Source: Synchiropus splendidus (taxonomy: Eukaryota > Chordata > Actinopteri > Syngnathiformes > Callionymidae). Taken from it: 64,000 nucleotides of DNA. Positions 47,475 to 60,087 of the stretch are shown in pieces (the stretch's first letter is position 1; every line of letters begins with the position of its first letter). A model generated the notes under the pieces. That model saw only the letters and a program-made list of their open reading frames with translations, was not told the origin of the DNA and made no database searches. The DNA is taken from NCBI RefSeq assembly GCF_027744825.2, contig NC_071334.1, positions 29,093,937 to 29,157,936 of the forward strand, read 5' to 3'. The position numbers and the translations under genes are program-made.

Positions 47475-49704
47475 CTGTAAGATGAAGACATAGGAAAAGC
47501 ACTGCAGTTATTACTATGTAGAACCCTGATGCTTGACATTGTCAGATAACACATGGGATTCAGTTAGAACGCCTTTGTGCGACACAACTCTGCTGCAAAG
47601 CTGTTTACATACAAATCCAGTCACATCACAGTTGAGCACTAATGTCTGCAGCTCCAGGCAGCGTTTAATGCGTGCATGAGGCGGAAGAGTTGCAAGTCTA
47701 TGTAAGAAACTAAACAAGGATTGAAGCAGGAAAACAAGCAGCCTTGCAAGAAAACTCCCTTAACTGGCTGCTTGTTTAACCTCCTTCCCCTCCGCTTGGG
47801 AAGACGTGACCTTGTCTTCCTCTCTCTGTCTCTCCATGTCTACATATGTGCGTGTAAGTGGATGGATGTGGTTGCCAATTTCCCACGGCCTCCTGCCACC
47901 ATTGCACATTTGCAAGGACAGAAAGTCACATGTTCATAAACAGAGAGATGACAGAGATTTTTCTGAACGAGCACGTCAGACATGATGTCACCGGGAATGA
48001 TTGTAGTGGAAAAAAAAAAGAAAAACTAATCCACTTTCATAGTTCTGGTCAGTGCATTTTTACCCTCACAGCAACTACTGTATAAGTAGCACAATTTCAC
48101 TAGTTTGCACACTACAGATCTATTTACATTTTGCTGCTTCACAAAGAAGTAACATCCGACATACGACCTGCTTGACTTACGTCCACCCGTACTTAAACCA
48201 CAGTCAGCAGATGCTTTTTTTTTTTTTTTTTTTTTAAATACAATGTCTGGCACCGTAACAGTTATGGCAGCACAGTATTCCAGCATCTCACTCTCACACA
48301 GCGATCTACCACTACAGTAGCACCTATAACCCTTGTGTCACAATTTGGATGTTACTTGTACTGGTGAAAGAAAAAGCTAGATCTTGACCTCTAGCTGATC
48401 TACTCCAAAGTAGACCTGACCATGACTCCTGACCAGCACACTTGAAAAAGCTCTTACACAGACTCGTGCCTCAGGTTTCACCGGAACATCAGACCCATTC
48501 TGACAATGTGTCGGACCATGACTTATCCTTACCCTTTACCCGGGTGCAGGAGTCAATCCCTAACAATGACACTTGTCCACACATAGAACCCTTTTGGGTC
48601 AAATGGCACCAAGATGTAGACCCATGCACTTAGACCCACACGGTGACATAACAGTGTTTGAACTAGAACTTCAACAGACCAAGGCCCGCACTTTGACCTG
48701 GAGAACCCAGACCCCAACATAGATTGATCAAGATGCAGACCTTGTGTCAGACCTTTGGTTGTTTTGTTTCCTCTTCTTGCCAGGGAATTTGGTTAATAGC
48801 AGCACTTAATACACTACCATCCAGCCAGTTAGAAGGAATGGGACGATGACTCACTGTGTTATTTCCTGCACCATCAGAGTGCAGGTTTGAACCACTGTGA
48901 CAGCTGAATATGTGTACTGTCTTCTTCTTATCAGGCTGTAATATTTGTTTCGTGTATTACAGTGACATCAGTGCTGGTGCATCTGCCCTGCAGACAGTGA
49001 ACAGCCCGGTGGGCTGTCCTCCATTTCTTAAATCTTTCCTTTCCTGGACATGATCCACGTACAGGCAACCACAGATAATTGAATCAGTTCCGACAAAACA
49101 ACCTCCTCAGTCGTGGAACACGCGGAACAGGGCATTCCAGCGAGACCAACCCCTAATTAGGCTTATCCACGGAACACCTTGCTTGGTGAGAGCAAAAAAT
49201 AAATAAATAAAAGAAAAATACTGAAAAAAATGAAACGGATAATTACAATGTTTGTGCAACGGGTGGCGACGCGGAATCCTGCTGTTCAAAAAATGACATA
49301 GCAGAAGCCGGCCAGGCTCTGACTGCTGGGACGCTGTATTAGCATGATGCTGCCATCATTAGAATCATCTTTTTTAATATGCTTTTCCACAAAGGTAGTG
49401 TAGACAAGAAGTCATTTGCAATGAGATGTTGTTTGTTCATTGGTTACACTACTAATTACCAAAAAAAAAACGTATTGACAACAGTACTCGCTGCATATTA
49501 GCCAGTTATTACACATTATGAAATACATATTAGCAGGCTGTGCAGCTGGATTCTATTTTACCCGAGAGTGGTCACCAAAAGTTCACTGGAAATTACATCA
49601 TAATTACAGATTGTTAAATAAGCAGTATTCAATAAGTTGTTGGTTTAAAAAAAAAAAAAAACATGATGTCAGAGTGAAAAATGCTGAATAATGGTGAGAC
49701 TTAC
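47475..49704 (-). other. cacna1g: cacna1g intron
   Basis: This is a 2.2-kb intron. A T run lies at 48214-48235. Around 48847-48905 a GCACCATCAGAGTGCAGGTT string could be SINE-derived, but this is not supported further. Confidence 0.6.
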
Positions 49705-49828
49705 AGCACTACCAGGATCGATGTGAGGCCTCTCCATTGCGATGGTGATGCAGTTGAGGAAGATGATGACCAACACCACATGATCAAACATCTTGTGGGT
49801 AATAATCTGGCTGCAGGTGATGCGAAAC
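49705..49828 (-). CDS. cacna1g: cacna1g exon: domain III S1
   Basis: This 124-nt exon starts by completing an Arg codon, then [18 protein letters not shown], then a hydrophobic S1 helix with [12 protein letters not shown], and ends HIDPGSA. It is near identical to human Cav3.1 IIIS1. The donor is GTAAGT. The acceptor is preceded by TA/CA repeats and a LINE fragment whose tail begins about 110 nt upstream. Confidence 0.96.
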
Positions 49829-52800
49829 CTGTGATCGAGCAAGAGAAAGTGAAAAACATATTGAATTTTATAAAAAAATTAATTAATAAAAAAAATACTA
49901 TATATATATACACACACACACATATATATATATATATCCATCCATCCATCGTCGCCCGCGTATCCGTTCGTCGTGCTGGGTCGTGGGGGCAGCAGCTTCG
50001 GGAGGTCACGCCAAACGCCCTTCTCCCAAGCGACATCCACCAGCTCCGACTGGGGGATCCCGAGACGCTCCCAGGCCAGCGTCGAGATATAATCTCTCCA
50101 CCTGTTCCTGGGTCGACCCCTCGGTCTCCTCCCAGCTGGACGTGTCTGGAACACCTCCAAAGGGAGGCGTCCAGAGGGCATCCTGATGAGATGCCCGAAC
50201 CACCTCAACTGACTCCTCTCAATGTGGAGAAGCAGCGGCTTCTTTTAAATATTCTTTTATGAATTCATGCTCAGGGAACAGCACATGTCAGGATGATTTG
50301 ATGTACAAAAGGTTGAGTACTGCAGTTGCAAGCCATGCAGTATTATACATCAGCCCTCTTGGTGACGGAAGTTTCCCAGAGACAAACCTGATGCTGCAGC
50401 AGTGTGGCAGGAACAGCCGAGGCTGTACACTTTGATATTATTTGTACATCAATTCCTTCATTAAAGACGACTTTGCTCCCACATTGCAGCAACATAATGA
50501 AGCAGTGCAGATGTATTAATTAGGCCTGGCATTCATTACGCTACATTAAACAAAGGTTCCAAGGCTTTTAGCATTCAACAACAGGGAATGAAAGAGGAAA
50601 CACTTTTAATATGTGGCACTTGCAGGGATTCAACCGTGCATCAAATCTGCTTTGATGGCTGATATCAGAAGATGTGCTTAGCGGGGGGCATCGTTGCGAG
50701 GTCCGGATCTTGGTTATTTTTTTGACTTTTTTTACGCATCTTTGCTTCTCAATAATTTCTTGGGTTTTTATATTTTCTATGAATAAATGTATTCACTTGA
50801 CATTTCAAAATACATGAGTTACAACTTCTTATAGTAATTGACATTATCAAATACACATTAGTGTTAGCAATATAACAAAAAAATAATTACATTTGAGGGT
50901 GTATTTGGATGTTGTATCAGTGGTTCTCAATTTGCATGTTTATATATTTATGCAAATATTTATTATCAGCATAATATAAATAAATATTAGAGCACAATGA
51001 AACAGAATGAAAGTAGAGTCACTATACTAGGAATAACACATTCATCACTGGACTTTACAGTGTTGATCTTTAGCATCTGTTGTGGATCGAGCAGAAATGT
51101 TTATGTTCCATCGGTTCCAGTGAGATGGGGGACTGGGACCCGACATCAGCTTCTTAGCACTGAAAGTGCACAGTGAACTCTACCTGTATCCTTTGAGCTA
51201 CAGGATGATACTATACTGTAACTGTGTACACACAAACAATAACAGATGGTTCATATAGTCCATTTCCACTTACTCCATCATGAATCGTAAGGAACACCCT
51301 CTGAGAACCGACCTTGTGCAACCTTAGTCCTCTTCTTGATGGACTTTTTTCTGGCAGCGATCTAATGACAGTGACCACGGCACAGTATGCCAACATGCTG
51401 GTCTAGTCTCGTCCTCATTAAAAAGTTCCCCTGCAGTAATCAGTAACAGCAGCAAGAAGGAAAGTCGAGGTGAGTGCAGATCCACGTGAAACCTTCTGGA
51501 CTCGGACCCCCACTGACATCGCTGCCATGTTGATGTGACTGTGATGGTGGTGAGGATGCTGCTGAGGTCTGAACTCAGACAGGACGTCGCACAGTGTCTC
51601 TGCTTTCCAAGTAAATCTGGCAGACTACAGCGACAACACAAAGCCAAAATCATTTAGTTTGACTTTAGAATCAAAGTGTGATCAGAATGGCTTATTATGA
51701 CAATTTTTTTACTTACAAATTTTTTTTATTGCTTTTTATGTTACACTGGTTTGTGTGACTTCTTTAAAGGGACTCTGTTATGCATTTTCATTTATTCCAC
51801 AACCAAACCACAGCTTCAAATCAGAATAAATATTCAAATATTTTCGTTTTCAAAGTAATATTTGGATAAAGTTTACAAAATGGCCGCCATGCTTGAAACC
51901 ATATTCACGTTGAAAGAGTGACTCAAACCACAAATACCTCTAATGCACCACACTGGTTACAGCTGATCACAATTATCTTATGTGGAAATAAAAGCATTAA
52001 TTTTAACATGTTAGCACTGAATTACGGCATTATTTTGAGGAGCACTGTCACTATCTCCCTGCCTCAATTTATGTTTGTTGTTCATATAGAAAGCTCACAG
52101 TTTTATGAATTCAAAAGGAGTGGAATGGCACTTTTGCATGTGGAAACATCATGGTATCATCATAAGTGACAGCAGATCCAGTGGAAATGGTTTGACAGAT
52201 TCTGATGGGGACGTCAAAGTTGACTCACGACTCCTTGACAAAACTTGAAAAAACAAAAAACGTCTTGAAAAATTAATCTAAGCCTCTCAGTCTTTGTATC
52301 GGGATCTTTAAGAAATTCGACTGGAAAGTCACATCACAAAATCCATGAATAGCGCCATTTACTGTATACAGCACGGTGTGTCGTCCATCCCATAATCCTT
52401 TGCAGAGGAAGTAACAAAGGAAGAAACACGTCCTAAACTAGTCACAAAGTTTCATGTCATGTCAAGTATTTTTCTGTTGTATGTGCAACACCAATTCGTA
52501 CATCACATGCTTAACCTAGATAATAAGCTTGGTAAGTGTAGTGATGGGTTTTTTGACACCACAAATCTATTGCGAGTCAACATAATACTTCTATACAACA
52601 GTGTAGACGGACTCAGAGTTGTGACATTTTGAGTGTCACTCTACTAAAGAGTCAGCAGAGTGACACATCAAAGCTCTCAGAAAGGAAAGATCGCTGAATA
52701 AAAGGGGTAGAAAGCGGAGCGAGGGAGGCAACAGCCACAGCACGTGGAAGAGATAACTGCAGCTGTCTATAGGAGAAACTCCCCCTCCTCCCTCAACAGT

Positions 52801-52989
52801 GCTTACTCACCCCTGACATGACAGAAATGTCTAGATAATAGAAACGTCTGAAGTGGTAATGCAGCCATAAAAAAAAGATCATATAAAGGGAAAGAAAAAA
52901 TGTGCAGCACTTAGATTTGGGTCAAAGGGATTTAAAGTCAGCAGCGGTTGAAATGTTTAAAATGATTATTTATGCAGCATTAATTCTAC
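49829..52989 (-). other. cacna1g: cacna1g 3.2-kb intron with LINE fragment
   Basis: A 5'-truncated LINE fragment lies at 49937-50240, and TA/CA repeats (49901-49936) lie between it and the exon. No coding segment is seen elsewhere. Confidence 0.65.
49937..50240 (-). mobile_element. 5'-truncated non-LTR retrotransposon, ORF2 C-terminus and tail
   Basis: The minus strand encodes RWFGHLIRMPSGRLPLEVF, then GRRPRGRPRNRWRDYIS and WERLGIPQSELVDVAW. This is the C-terminal end found in abundant fish LINE ORF2 proteins. It is followed by a short GGAT tandem tail at 49937-49950. It is truncated at about 50240 and inserted in the sense orientation of the channel gene. I recognise the family from its motif, not by name. 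Confidence 0.85.
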
Positions 52990-53090
52990 CTGGACTCCGG
53001 AGGGAAGAGGTACAGTGACCATGCGTCTCGGTCCCGACACCACTCCGGCTGTTTCTTCTCCAACCAGCGGACCAATCGAGCGAAACGACC
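52990..53090 (-). CDS. cacna1g: cacna1g exon: end of the II-III loop, pre-IIIS1
   Basis: This 101-nt exon (phase 0 to 2) reads GRFARLVRWLEKKQPEW, then CRDRDAWSLYLFPPES. The CxxRDxWSxYxFPP pattern is conserved directly before domain III S1 in T-type channels. The acceptor is CCGCAG and the donor GTAGAA. Confidence 0.95.
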
Positions 53091-53302
53091 CTGCGGATGA
53101 AGGTGAAAATATGGAGCATTTATTATTCATTTGTACACAAAAGCTTCCCGCGGTAAGGGCTCACAAACATTCACAGTGTGTGTGTTTGCTTTTACATGGT
53201 TGTCTCTACATGATTGTATTCAGTTTTAGCTCTCCAGATTTAAAATAATGCGATACTTTTCGCTTGTAAGAATGTAAAGGACATTCATGCGTTCATACTA
53301 AC

Positions 53303-53473
53303 CGTGGGAACTTCCTCTTCTGCAGCTTCTTCTTCTGTGTTTTCATCCAAAGACACGTGAATGGGGGCCAGAGAGGACGAGGAGCCCTTTCCATTACAGT
53401 CTGTGGTCTGCAAAAGACCCAGCGAAGGGGGGCGGGAGCTGTGCATGCTGGCTGAGCGGTACAGGTACGGCAC
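53303..53473 (-). CDS. cacna1g: cacna1g exon: II-III loop, acidic segment
   Basis: This exon has 57 codons in phase 0. It starts VPYLYRSASMHSS, includes QTTDCNGKGSSSSL, and ends with an acidic run, EEEAAEEEVPT. DCNGK matches the human loop (QDCNGKSASG). The acceptor is TGTGAAG and the donor GTTAGT. Confidence 0.92.
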
Positions 53474-54439
53474 CTTCACAAGAGAAAAGCACATCACTTT
53501 CACACCATGCGCAATCAAACTGTATAGTTTTCAGAGAGGATTGAAGTAGCTTGGTTCAGATCTCTGTGTGATACTGTATCCAGTGATGTCAGGGTTGAAA
53601 TGAAAAAAAAAGCAAACTCAACAGTTAAGATACATAATATTTTTAACCAATGCTCAATGTGTTCGCCATCACATGGTTAATAAACAAATAAAAAATATGA
53701 CAAAATGTGTCTTTAAGGTCATTCTATTCTGTACATTGCTGTATTTGGGCAAAATGATGTGCATATATGAGTTATATACTACGTAATGTAGTACGTAATC
53801 TCAAGTGCACACGTGTACATTTGAAAGATATTCGTATCTTAATATGCCTGTAGTTGATATACCTACATTCATTTGTTTAAAGTAGCAAATACGTTAATTG
53901 TAGTCACTCTTTTATTTTTCATGACAAATTATATAATAATAATAATAAGAATTATAATAAATTATTATTTCATTATTATTATTGTTGTTGTTGTTGTTGT
54001 TGTAGTCATTTCTCCTGACTACAAGTTTTCGTCGACTTCATTTTGTCTAATAAAGAATAGAACTAAGACTGAAACTTCATCACGCAACTGGCCAAAATTT
54101 CAAACACAAACACAGTAATGGGCCAAAAAAATTTAATATTCATTGAGACATCTGCAAATCCAATTCCACAATCAGATGTCGTCGAACGCAAATTTTAGCA
54201 AATGGCTTCTCTAGTTAGCATCAGCCCTGACTGAAAGAATGTCTGGTTTTCTTTTTCACAGATCTGCTTTCCCATTTTTCCTCGAATGCCATTTTGCCAT
54301 CATCTGATATTTTCCAAATAAATTCTTGACATTTTTTTTTATCGATCTTGCAGGCTAACTAATATCAGTTGAGCAATACTAAGAATGTTGTGGGTGATAG
54401 ATGGACTGGTGACTAAGACTCGTGAGAAGAGTCAGTCAC
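53474..54439 (-). repeat. cacna1g: cacna1g intron with trinucleotide microsatellite
   Basis: This is a 966-nt intron. At 53936-54005 an AAT/ATT/GTT compound trinucleotide tract is present. Nothing else is notable. Confidence 0.8.
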
Positions 54440-54778
54440 CTGTAGCAGAGCATCTGGAGGCAAATCCATAGAGCTCCTGGTCTCCACTGACTCCATCCTC
54501 CGGTGGCGAGTTCTTCTCTGTGACTGGGACATGGAGTCTGTCCTGGCCAAGGACGTGTCATCCTCCTCCATTAGCCCACCTCCTTCTTCACCACCACCCT
54601 CTTCCTCATCGGAGCTGGATCCTCCCTCTCCGGAGAGCAGGGACCGTCGTTCCCCAGACTGCCGCTTCTGTCGCTTGAGTGACGGGGCCCGGCCCAAGCT
54701 GTTCCAGCTCGATCGCCGGCTTGTTCTGCCACTGCCGGAGCTCCAGGGGGCGTAGGGAGACGTGCTGCGGGCGGTGTT
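54440..54778 (-). CDS. cacna1g: cacna1g exon: II-III loop, [13 protein letters not shown] segment
   Basis: This exon has 113 codons, phase 0 to phase 0. It begins [14 protein letters not shown], continues [16 protein letters not shown] and [11 protein letters not shown], has a strongly acidic D/E/G-rich patch, and ends [13 protein letters not shown]. It aligns with the human Cav3.1 loop ([42 protein letters not shown]). The acceptor is TCTCCAG and the donor GTGACT. The serine/arginine-rich part is the sort of region used for regulatory phosphorylation; that last point is inference. Confidence 0.94.
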
Positions 54779-55318
54779 CTGGAGACGGGGTGCATGATTG
54801 AAAGCTCAAAAGGGATAAAGCAGCTCAAGGTATTTTAGCTTTGATGTGGTCTGACTGATTTCCAGTGACAAGAAGACGTTAAATGGAAAGAAATTGATAT
54901 CTGACAGAAAGACAAGAGCAGATCATTTGTCAATCATAAATGTGGAAACAGCAGTGGTCAAACCTGTGACAGCAAAGACTGGCTAAATGTCAAACGTCAA
55001 TCATCTTAGCTGCTGCTTTTTTATTCACGCATGCAATGAAAAAAGTCAGCAATGATAGAGACATTTAAGAGACTTAATGCAGGGAAATGAAGCTCACCGC
55101 TCCCTCGGGGGTTGTAAGAACAACTCATGATTATCTCAATAAAGAACTGTGCTGAGCAGAGCTTTGCATCATGGGACGAAGAAACAAAAATGCTCATCTC
55201 AGTTGAGACTGGGGTCGAGGTTCAGAGGTTCAGGCACAGGCCAGGAAATTAGATTTGGTTTGTCCGTCAAAACGCAGAATGTTGATCTTATAAGGATTAA
55301 AAATAAATAAATACCAAC
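54779..55318 (-). other. cacna1g: cacna1g intron
   Basis: This is a 540-nt intron with no element seen. Its exact left and right edges depend on the splice choice discussed in findings. Confidence 0.6.
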
Positions 55319-55497
55319 CGGTGACTTTTCATAAGCTGCAGGGTCTATAGACACGTTGCTGCCCCTTCGAGACTCGTAGCCGAGGATGGGATCTGCACCT
55401 ACTGGTAACTTTGGTATTGGCATCGGCGTGGCCGCCGTGTGGGTTATAAGAGGAGGAGTCAGACTCGTCTTCAGGTCCACATGACCATTTACAGGAA
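55319..55497 (-). CDS. cacna1g: cacna1g exon: II-III loop, LITHTAATPM segment
   Basis: This exon reads VPVNGHVDLKTS, then PPLITHTAATPMPIPKLP, and ends AAYEKSP. The LI(T/I)HTAATPM motif is a Cav3.1 II-III loop landmark. The acceptor CTTGCAG is clear. The 3' end is uncertain: phase 0 joining to the next exon requires the weak donor GTTGGT after position 55319. A better donor, GTATTT, sits 4 nt downstream but changes the phase (see findings). Confidence 0.85.
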
Positions 55498-55783
55498 CTG
55501 CAAGTGAAAATATAAAAATAATAAAAATAAAAAAATGCAAGACCAAGACCAAAGTGATACTGTAAATGTGGCAGTTGAACAAACTGACAAACAAATGGGA
55601 TGTCATTGAATTTGTTCGTGTGAGTCCAACACTACGTGAGTGTTGTGTATTGGCCTTCATACACAACAACAACATACAACAATACTGAGATTGAAAAAGA
55701 ACACAGCAGGGGGATTGTGAGCAAAGAGCTTTGCAAATGTACTGTCGTTCTAAAGATGGATAGATATGGCAAATGGGTCTTAC

Positions 55784-55877
55784 CTGGCGAAGCCGAGAGA
55801 TCCTTCTTACTGCCGTTGACATCTTCCATACTGCGCACAATGGAATCAATCTCCGAGCCTGACTTTGAAGCGTCTCC
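55784..55877 (-). CDS. cacna1g: cacna1g exon: II-III loop, GDASKS segment
   Basis: This 94-nt exon encodes GDASKSGSEIDSIV followed by a segment ending KKDLSASP plus one base of the next codon (phase 1). It aligns with GDANKSESEPDF of human Cav3.1. The acceptor is TGTCAAG and the donor is GTAAGA. It is an acidic and serine-rich cytoplasmic loop with no transmembrane character. Confidence 0.93.
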
Positions 55878-57376
55878 CTTGACAAACAACCAGAAAGGAT
55901 CACAAACAGAACATCCATCAGATTCATGAAGGGAGAGCAACGGGAGCGACCTCAGATCAGTCGATCTGACTTTATTAAGAGACAGGAAACTTTCAGTGGT
56001 GCCTGACTATGGAGGTCAGAATAGGGCAGGAGACTGAACCATCAGGCATCTAGTCACTGAAGCACAAACCACACCATGCAGAAGCACAGGCATGCATCAT
56101 GCTTGCACCCTTGGAACATGCAAAGACCACAGTACCTGGGCAGTTACGACAGTGGATGGAGCATTTGATTTATTAAGACCCAACTTTTAGATCAAAAAGG
56201 GTTATTACAGGTAATAATAATTTATTTGCATAAGACCACAAAATGAGCTCATAAAGGAGTATCGTAATAAAAAGTAAAAATGAACATGCATTTAACAACA
56301 AACCAGAGTAATGCACTGATAAAATATGATCTAAACTGCAAAGCAACAAGCATGGCGATGTTGTAAGCCGACGTTGGACGGAACAAAGTTGTAAAACTGC
56401 TGCTGATGGTCTGGGATGGATTGAGCCCATGGACGACATCTGGTGTTTCTTCATCGGTAGAATTGGATATACATGTCATATACATGTCACACTCATTCGT
56501 TCCAACAGCTATAGTACTCATGATGGTACACAATCTTCAAGTTTCCAGATCACTCGTAACATGAAGCTTTGTTGGTTGAATCACTCCTTAACCGTAACAC
56601 CATAAAGCAGTTGGACTGCAACTCAAAGTGGACGCCGTTCATACTGGGCGAACATGGGCAGGCTAGTAAATACTCTTAGATCTGGAGTTCCAGCTGGTCT
56701 ACAATTATATGGAAGGATTTATCACTAACAGCAAAAGCTGCAGCGTGCGCTCCATTTACTCTTTCTTGTTCCTACTGTGTGTCGTGAGATCAAATTCCAG
56801 AACACGTTTGACACTCCTTTGTCTCCCAATCACTCATATTTCACATGCTAGAAAATATGTCTATATACATATCATGTGATCAAGCTCACATGATCGCAGT
56901 GTTTCGTGGTGATAACTACTTATAACATTTGCCAAGCAAGCGATTTCTGTCCTTGTGAATTCACCGCAGATATTGGCTAATTACCTCAGGTGACGCCGCC
57001 CTCACAAAAGCTAGGTATTAAAAGCTGTGGGTGTTTGTCCTCATCTCTTTTTAGGTATGGATAAAGAGGGAGGTGAGTCTTTATGAAGTTCGCTTTCATT
57101 CCTGCTACTCCCTGTGGTCAGGGAAAAGGTCAATGTGACTTTGTGTGGGCATTTAAGATACGCGTAAACTGAGGTTTGGCACCGCTCAACCTTTAGGGCC
57201 ACACCAGACAAAACAATCGGATGTAATGGAGGTTATACTTTAAGTTAATGAGCTGTCATTAGGAAAACAATATCATTATGTATTGGAAGCATTAGATTTA
57301 TGAATGTGTAATGTGAAATCTGTAACGGTAATTGCACTACTGCAACTCAGGGTTCTGTTGTGTAGTTATATGTACT

Positions 57377-57379
<3 letters not shown>

Positions 57380-57437
<58 letters not shown>

Positions 57438-57472
57438 CTCTATCTATATAGATATATATATATATATATATT
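57380..57472. repeat. (TA)n microsatellite, interrupted
   Basis: About 90 bases of TA units, interrupted near 57436-57452 by GCTCTATC and a GATA step. Confidence 0.95.
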
Positions 57473-58224
57473 GTACTGGGCTCTTGTTGGTCCAATACAT
57501 TGCTAAGGTTTTCGCTAAAAGAAAACAAAGGATGATGGGTGGTGTGTTTGCCGCTGGACACGAGGGAAATCCCTCGCACTGAAATAACCAAGTTGTTTGG
57601 ATAGTTTGTTTACTATCTGCCACCCCAATTTTGGATCGCTGGTGGGAGCAGGAGATAGCAAAGCTATAATGGGCAGCACCAACTCACAAGGGGATCTCAA
57701 TTACACCGCTTCAAAAGACGCGTGCTGGATGTTGATAGGAGGAAGTACGGTAATAGCATGTGTGCTGTCGCAAAAATTGCTTTCTGCCACAGCTGCATTA
57801 GTTGCAGCGATGACATTTGGCATTGAAGCGCAAGGATAATTGTTTTGGTGGCATTGCTAGCGTCCTGTTACAGATCATTTTAATATGTATTCATGTGACA
57901 ATAATAGGGCACCTACAATATACACTTATTGGAAAATACTGTATGTGAAACAGCTGTTACAGTTTCACGCAGCTAAATATGTTGGGCTATATTTAACAAT
58001 TCATAATGAACCTGGAATAGTAAAACATCCAATCGGGTGAAGACCATCCTCTTCAGTATATGCGTGTCAACAGGGGTAACTCACGAGCAGGTTTGGTCAC
58101 AATCCAAGTAATGACCACAATGTAGCCCAATGTAGTGGAGTAAAGTATTGTTTCTTAGTCACGAATACACTTGAGTAAAATTTAAAAAGTATATTCAAAT
58201 TAAAACTCCCATGAGTATAATGTT

Positions 58225-58325
58225 CAAGATTCAAGATTCAAGAGGTTATTTGTCACACATACAGTTGTACGCGGTACAACGCACGGTGAAATTCTTTGTG
58301 TCCCTGCATCCAATAGAAGAAAAAG
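58225..58325. repeat. dispersed LINE/SINE-like fish repeat
   Basis: TTCAAGATTCAAGATTCAAG followed by a TTTGTCACACATACAGTTGT-type stretch and GGTGAAATTCTTTGTGTCC matches a very common fish repeat tail I recognise from memory. The direct TTCAAGA triplication marks its end. Confidence 0.55.
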
Positions 58326-60021
58326 AAGTGTGCACACAGGATGCATACCATGATGATGTATGTATGTATCTAAAAAGTTACTTAAAGAAATGGTGCAGTA
58401 AATGTGATTCATCACTGCCCACACCTGAACATAGGTTCAGAGGTGAGCATCGCATCATGTCTTGAAAATGGCAGCGCAAGCATTGAAGCAATCACATATG
58501 TTTGAATGTTACGTTTGCTCACAACTGTACTTGACTTATGCTCAAAATGTACACATTACATTAAAAATGATTGAATACTTAACATAATTAAACCTTGATA
58601 ATGTTTTAAAATCGATCAAAAGAGGATTGCTAACACACATTGTTACATAGTTTGGTAAAAATGCAATGAAGGGCCTGGATCAAATCTGAAACACAGAATT
58701 AGAACCGAGAACAGCTTCCAACCATGTGTTTTTTTGGTTTTTATTGTCTTGAAATCTTTTCTGCCTGACTCATGCATATGAAGTTGATCCGTCTTGAGCT
58801 TTTATTGCATCCCATCCTGTAAAACGCCTGGATTTATCAAGCAGCACTGGGGCCAACAGAGAACCCAAAACACACCACTTCTCTCATTCCTCCAGCCACG
58901 TAAATCAGTCACTGAAGCTGTTTTTCGAAACCAGACAGAAATAAAGAGAAGTGGAAGGTGGCCATTAGTCAAACGGTTGAGGAGTCTTCCCTTTAGAGAC
59001 AGCAAGAAAGCAAATACACTCACACTGCAGGGTGAGTTCATGGTGTTTTAACCCAAACACACATCATGCAGGATGTTGGGAAAGAGGATTTTCTATTATT
59101 TGTTTTCCTAACAGCCATTACTGGGCATCCTTTCTCAGGGTCCATCAAAATTCAGGTTGGATTTTTTTTTCTTCGTATTATTGTATGTAATGGATGTAAT
59201 AATATTAATATTCCTAGTTCAAGGAACGATTTATGTCGGTTGGCCTGCAGAAAAAAAGTGGGGACAGATGTGTGATGATGTGACAAAGTGTGAGGCGTCT
59301 GATAGCCACATGATATTTGGGCCATAACACGTGTCTTAAGGGAACCAGAAGTATCATCTTAGATGGTCCACCTCCTGCTCTCCTTGTTGCCCTCAGGCAA
59401 GAGGTTTCAAGGCCTGCAACTGCTGGTTCAAAAACCCTTTCTATCCAGGTGGTTACTGAGACAGAATACAATGTCATTCTCCTACATGTAAGTTACACTA
59501 TATTAAGTAGTAGAAGTCACCATTGAGGAATTCAGCACCTGAAGAAGAGCCATTTGCTGTTACTCTGTGCATCCTGGTTTAATGGCAGGATCAAATTGGA
59601 AGCCACCCACTCTAACTCTCCAAATGCTGCCATTGCATCCCGGGACTGGGCTGCTGAATTTGTGAACTGTGCTAAACTAAAATGAAGTTCACTAAAATGG
59701 CTGAGAAATGTTTAGAATTATGATTGAAATGTGTTATAAATTAATCAATTTCTTCCTAAAGCATAGATTTAGGAAGGTTCTGGTACATATTTTTCCAGCA
59801 TACATGCCTCTATGTGTTCAAAAAATGACAGCAAAAAGTTACTTTTTGAACTGCTATTGCTTAAGCAAATATCAATCGGAAATGACAAGGCCCAATGCAT
59901 GTAATGCTCAATATATGTGAGGAAGCTGAAAATCCTCTTTGGGGAGAAAGGACAGAGGTACAGGGTGCGGGGACAACAGGCAGGGAAGAGCGGGAGGGTA
60001 AGGCTGCAGTGCTGTACATAC

Positions 60022-60087
60022 CCCTGAGTCTACAGGCAGCTGAATGAGGCTCAGCTGGGCATGCAAATCCTCTCGCTTGGCCACTTC
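60022..60087 (-). CDS. cacna1g: cacna1g cassette exon at the start of the II-III loop
   Basis: This is a 66-nt exon in phase 0 on both sides, encoding 22 residues that start EVAKREDLHAQLSLIQL and end PVDSG. It has a CTGTAG acceptor and a GTATGT donor. It matches the human Cav3.1 segment EISKREDASGQLSCIQL, which from memory is encoded by a variably included exon. Because the length is a multiple of three and both ends are phase 0, skipping it leaves the frame intact. It lies just inside the membrane after II S6. Confidence 0.9.

Larger units (their letters stand above)
55878..60021 (-). other. cacna1g: cacna1g 4.1-kb intron
   Basis: It holds a TA microsatellite at 57380-57472 and a dispersed LINE/SINE-like repeat at 58225-58325. 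The II-III loop cassette exon lies at its upstream edge. Confidence 0.65.

Noticed and set aside
48840..48910. tRNA-derived SINE with an internal promoter-like string
   Set aside because: Only a short GCAGGTTTGAACC-like match; no A box at the right spacing and no tail.
54606..54828. Minus-strand frames overlapping the II-III loop exon
   Set aside because: Alternative frames of a GC-rich exon; the [13 protein letters not shown] frame is the conserved one.
57304..57591. Tyr/Ile-repeat frames on both strands
   Set aside because: Translations of the TA microsatellite.
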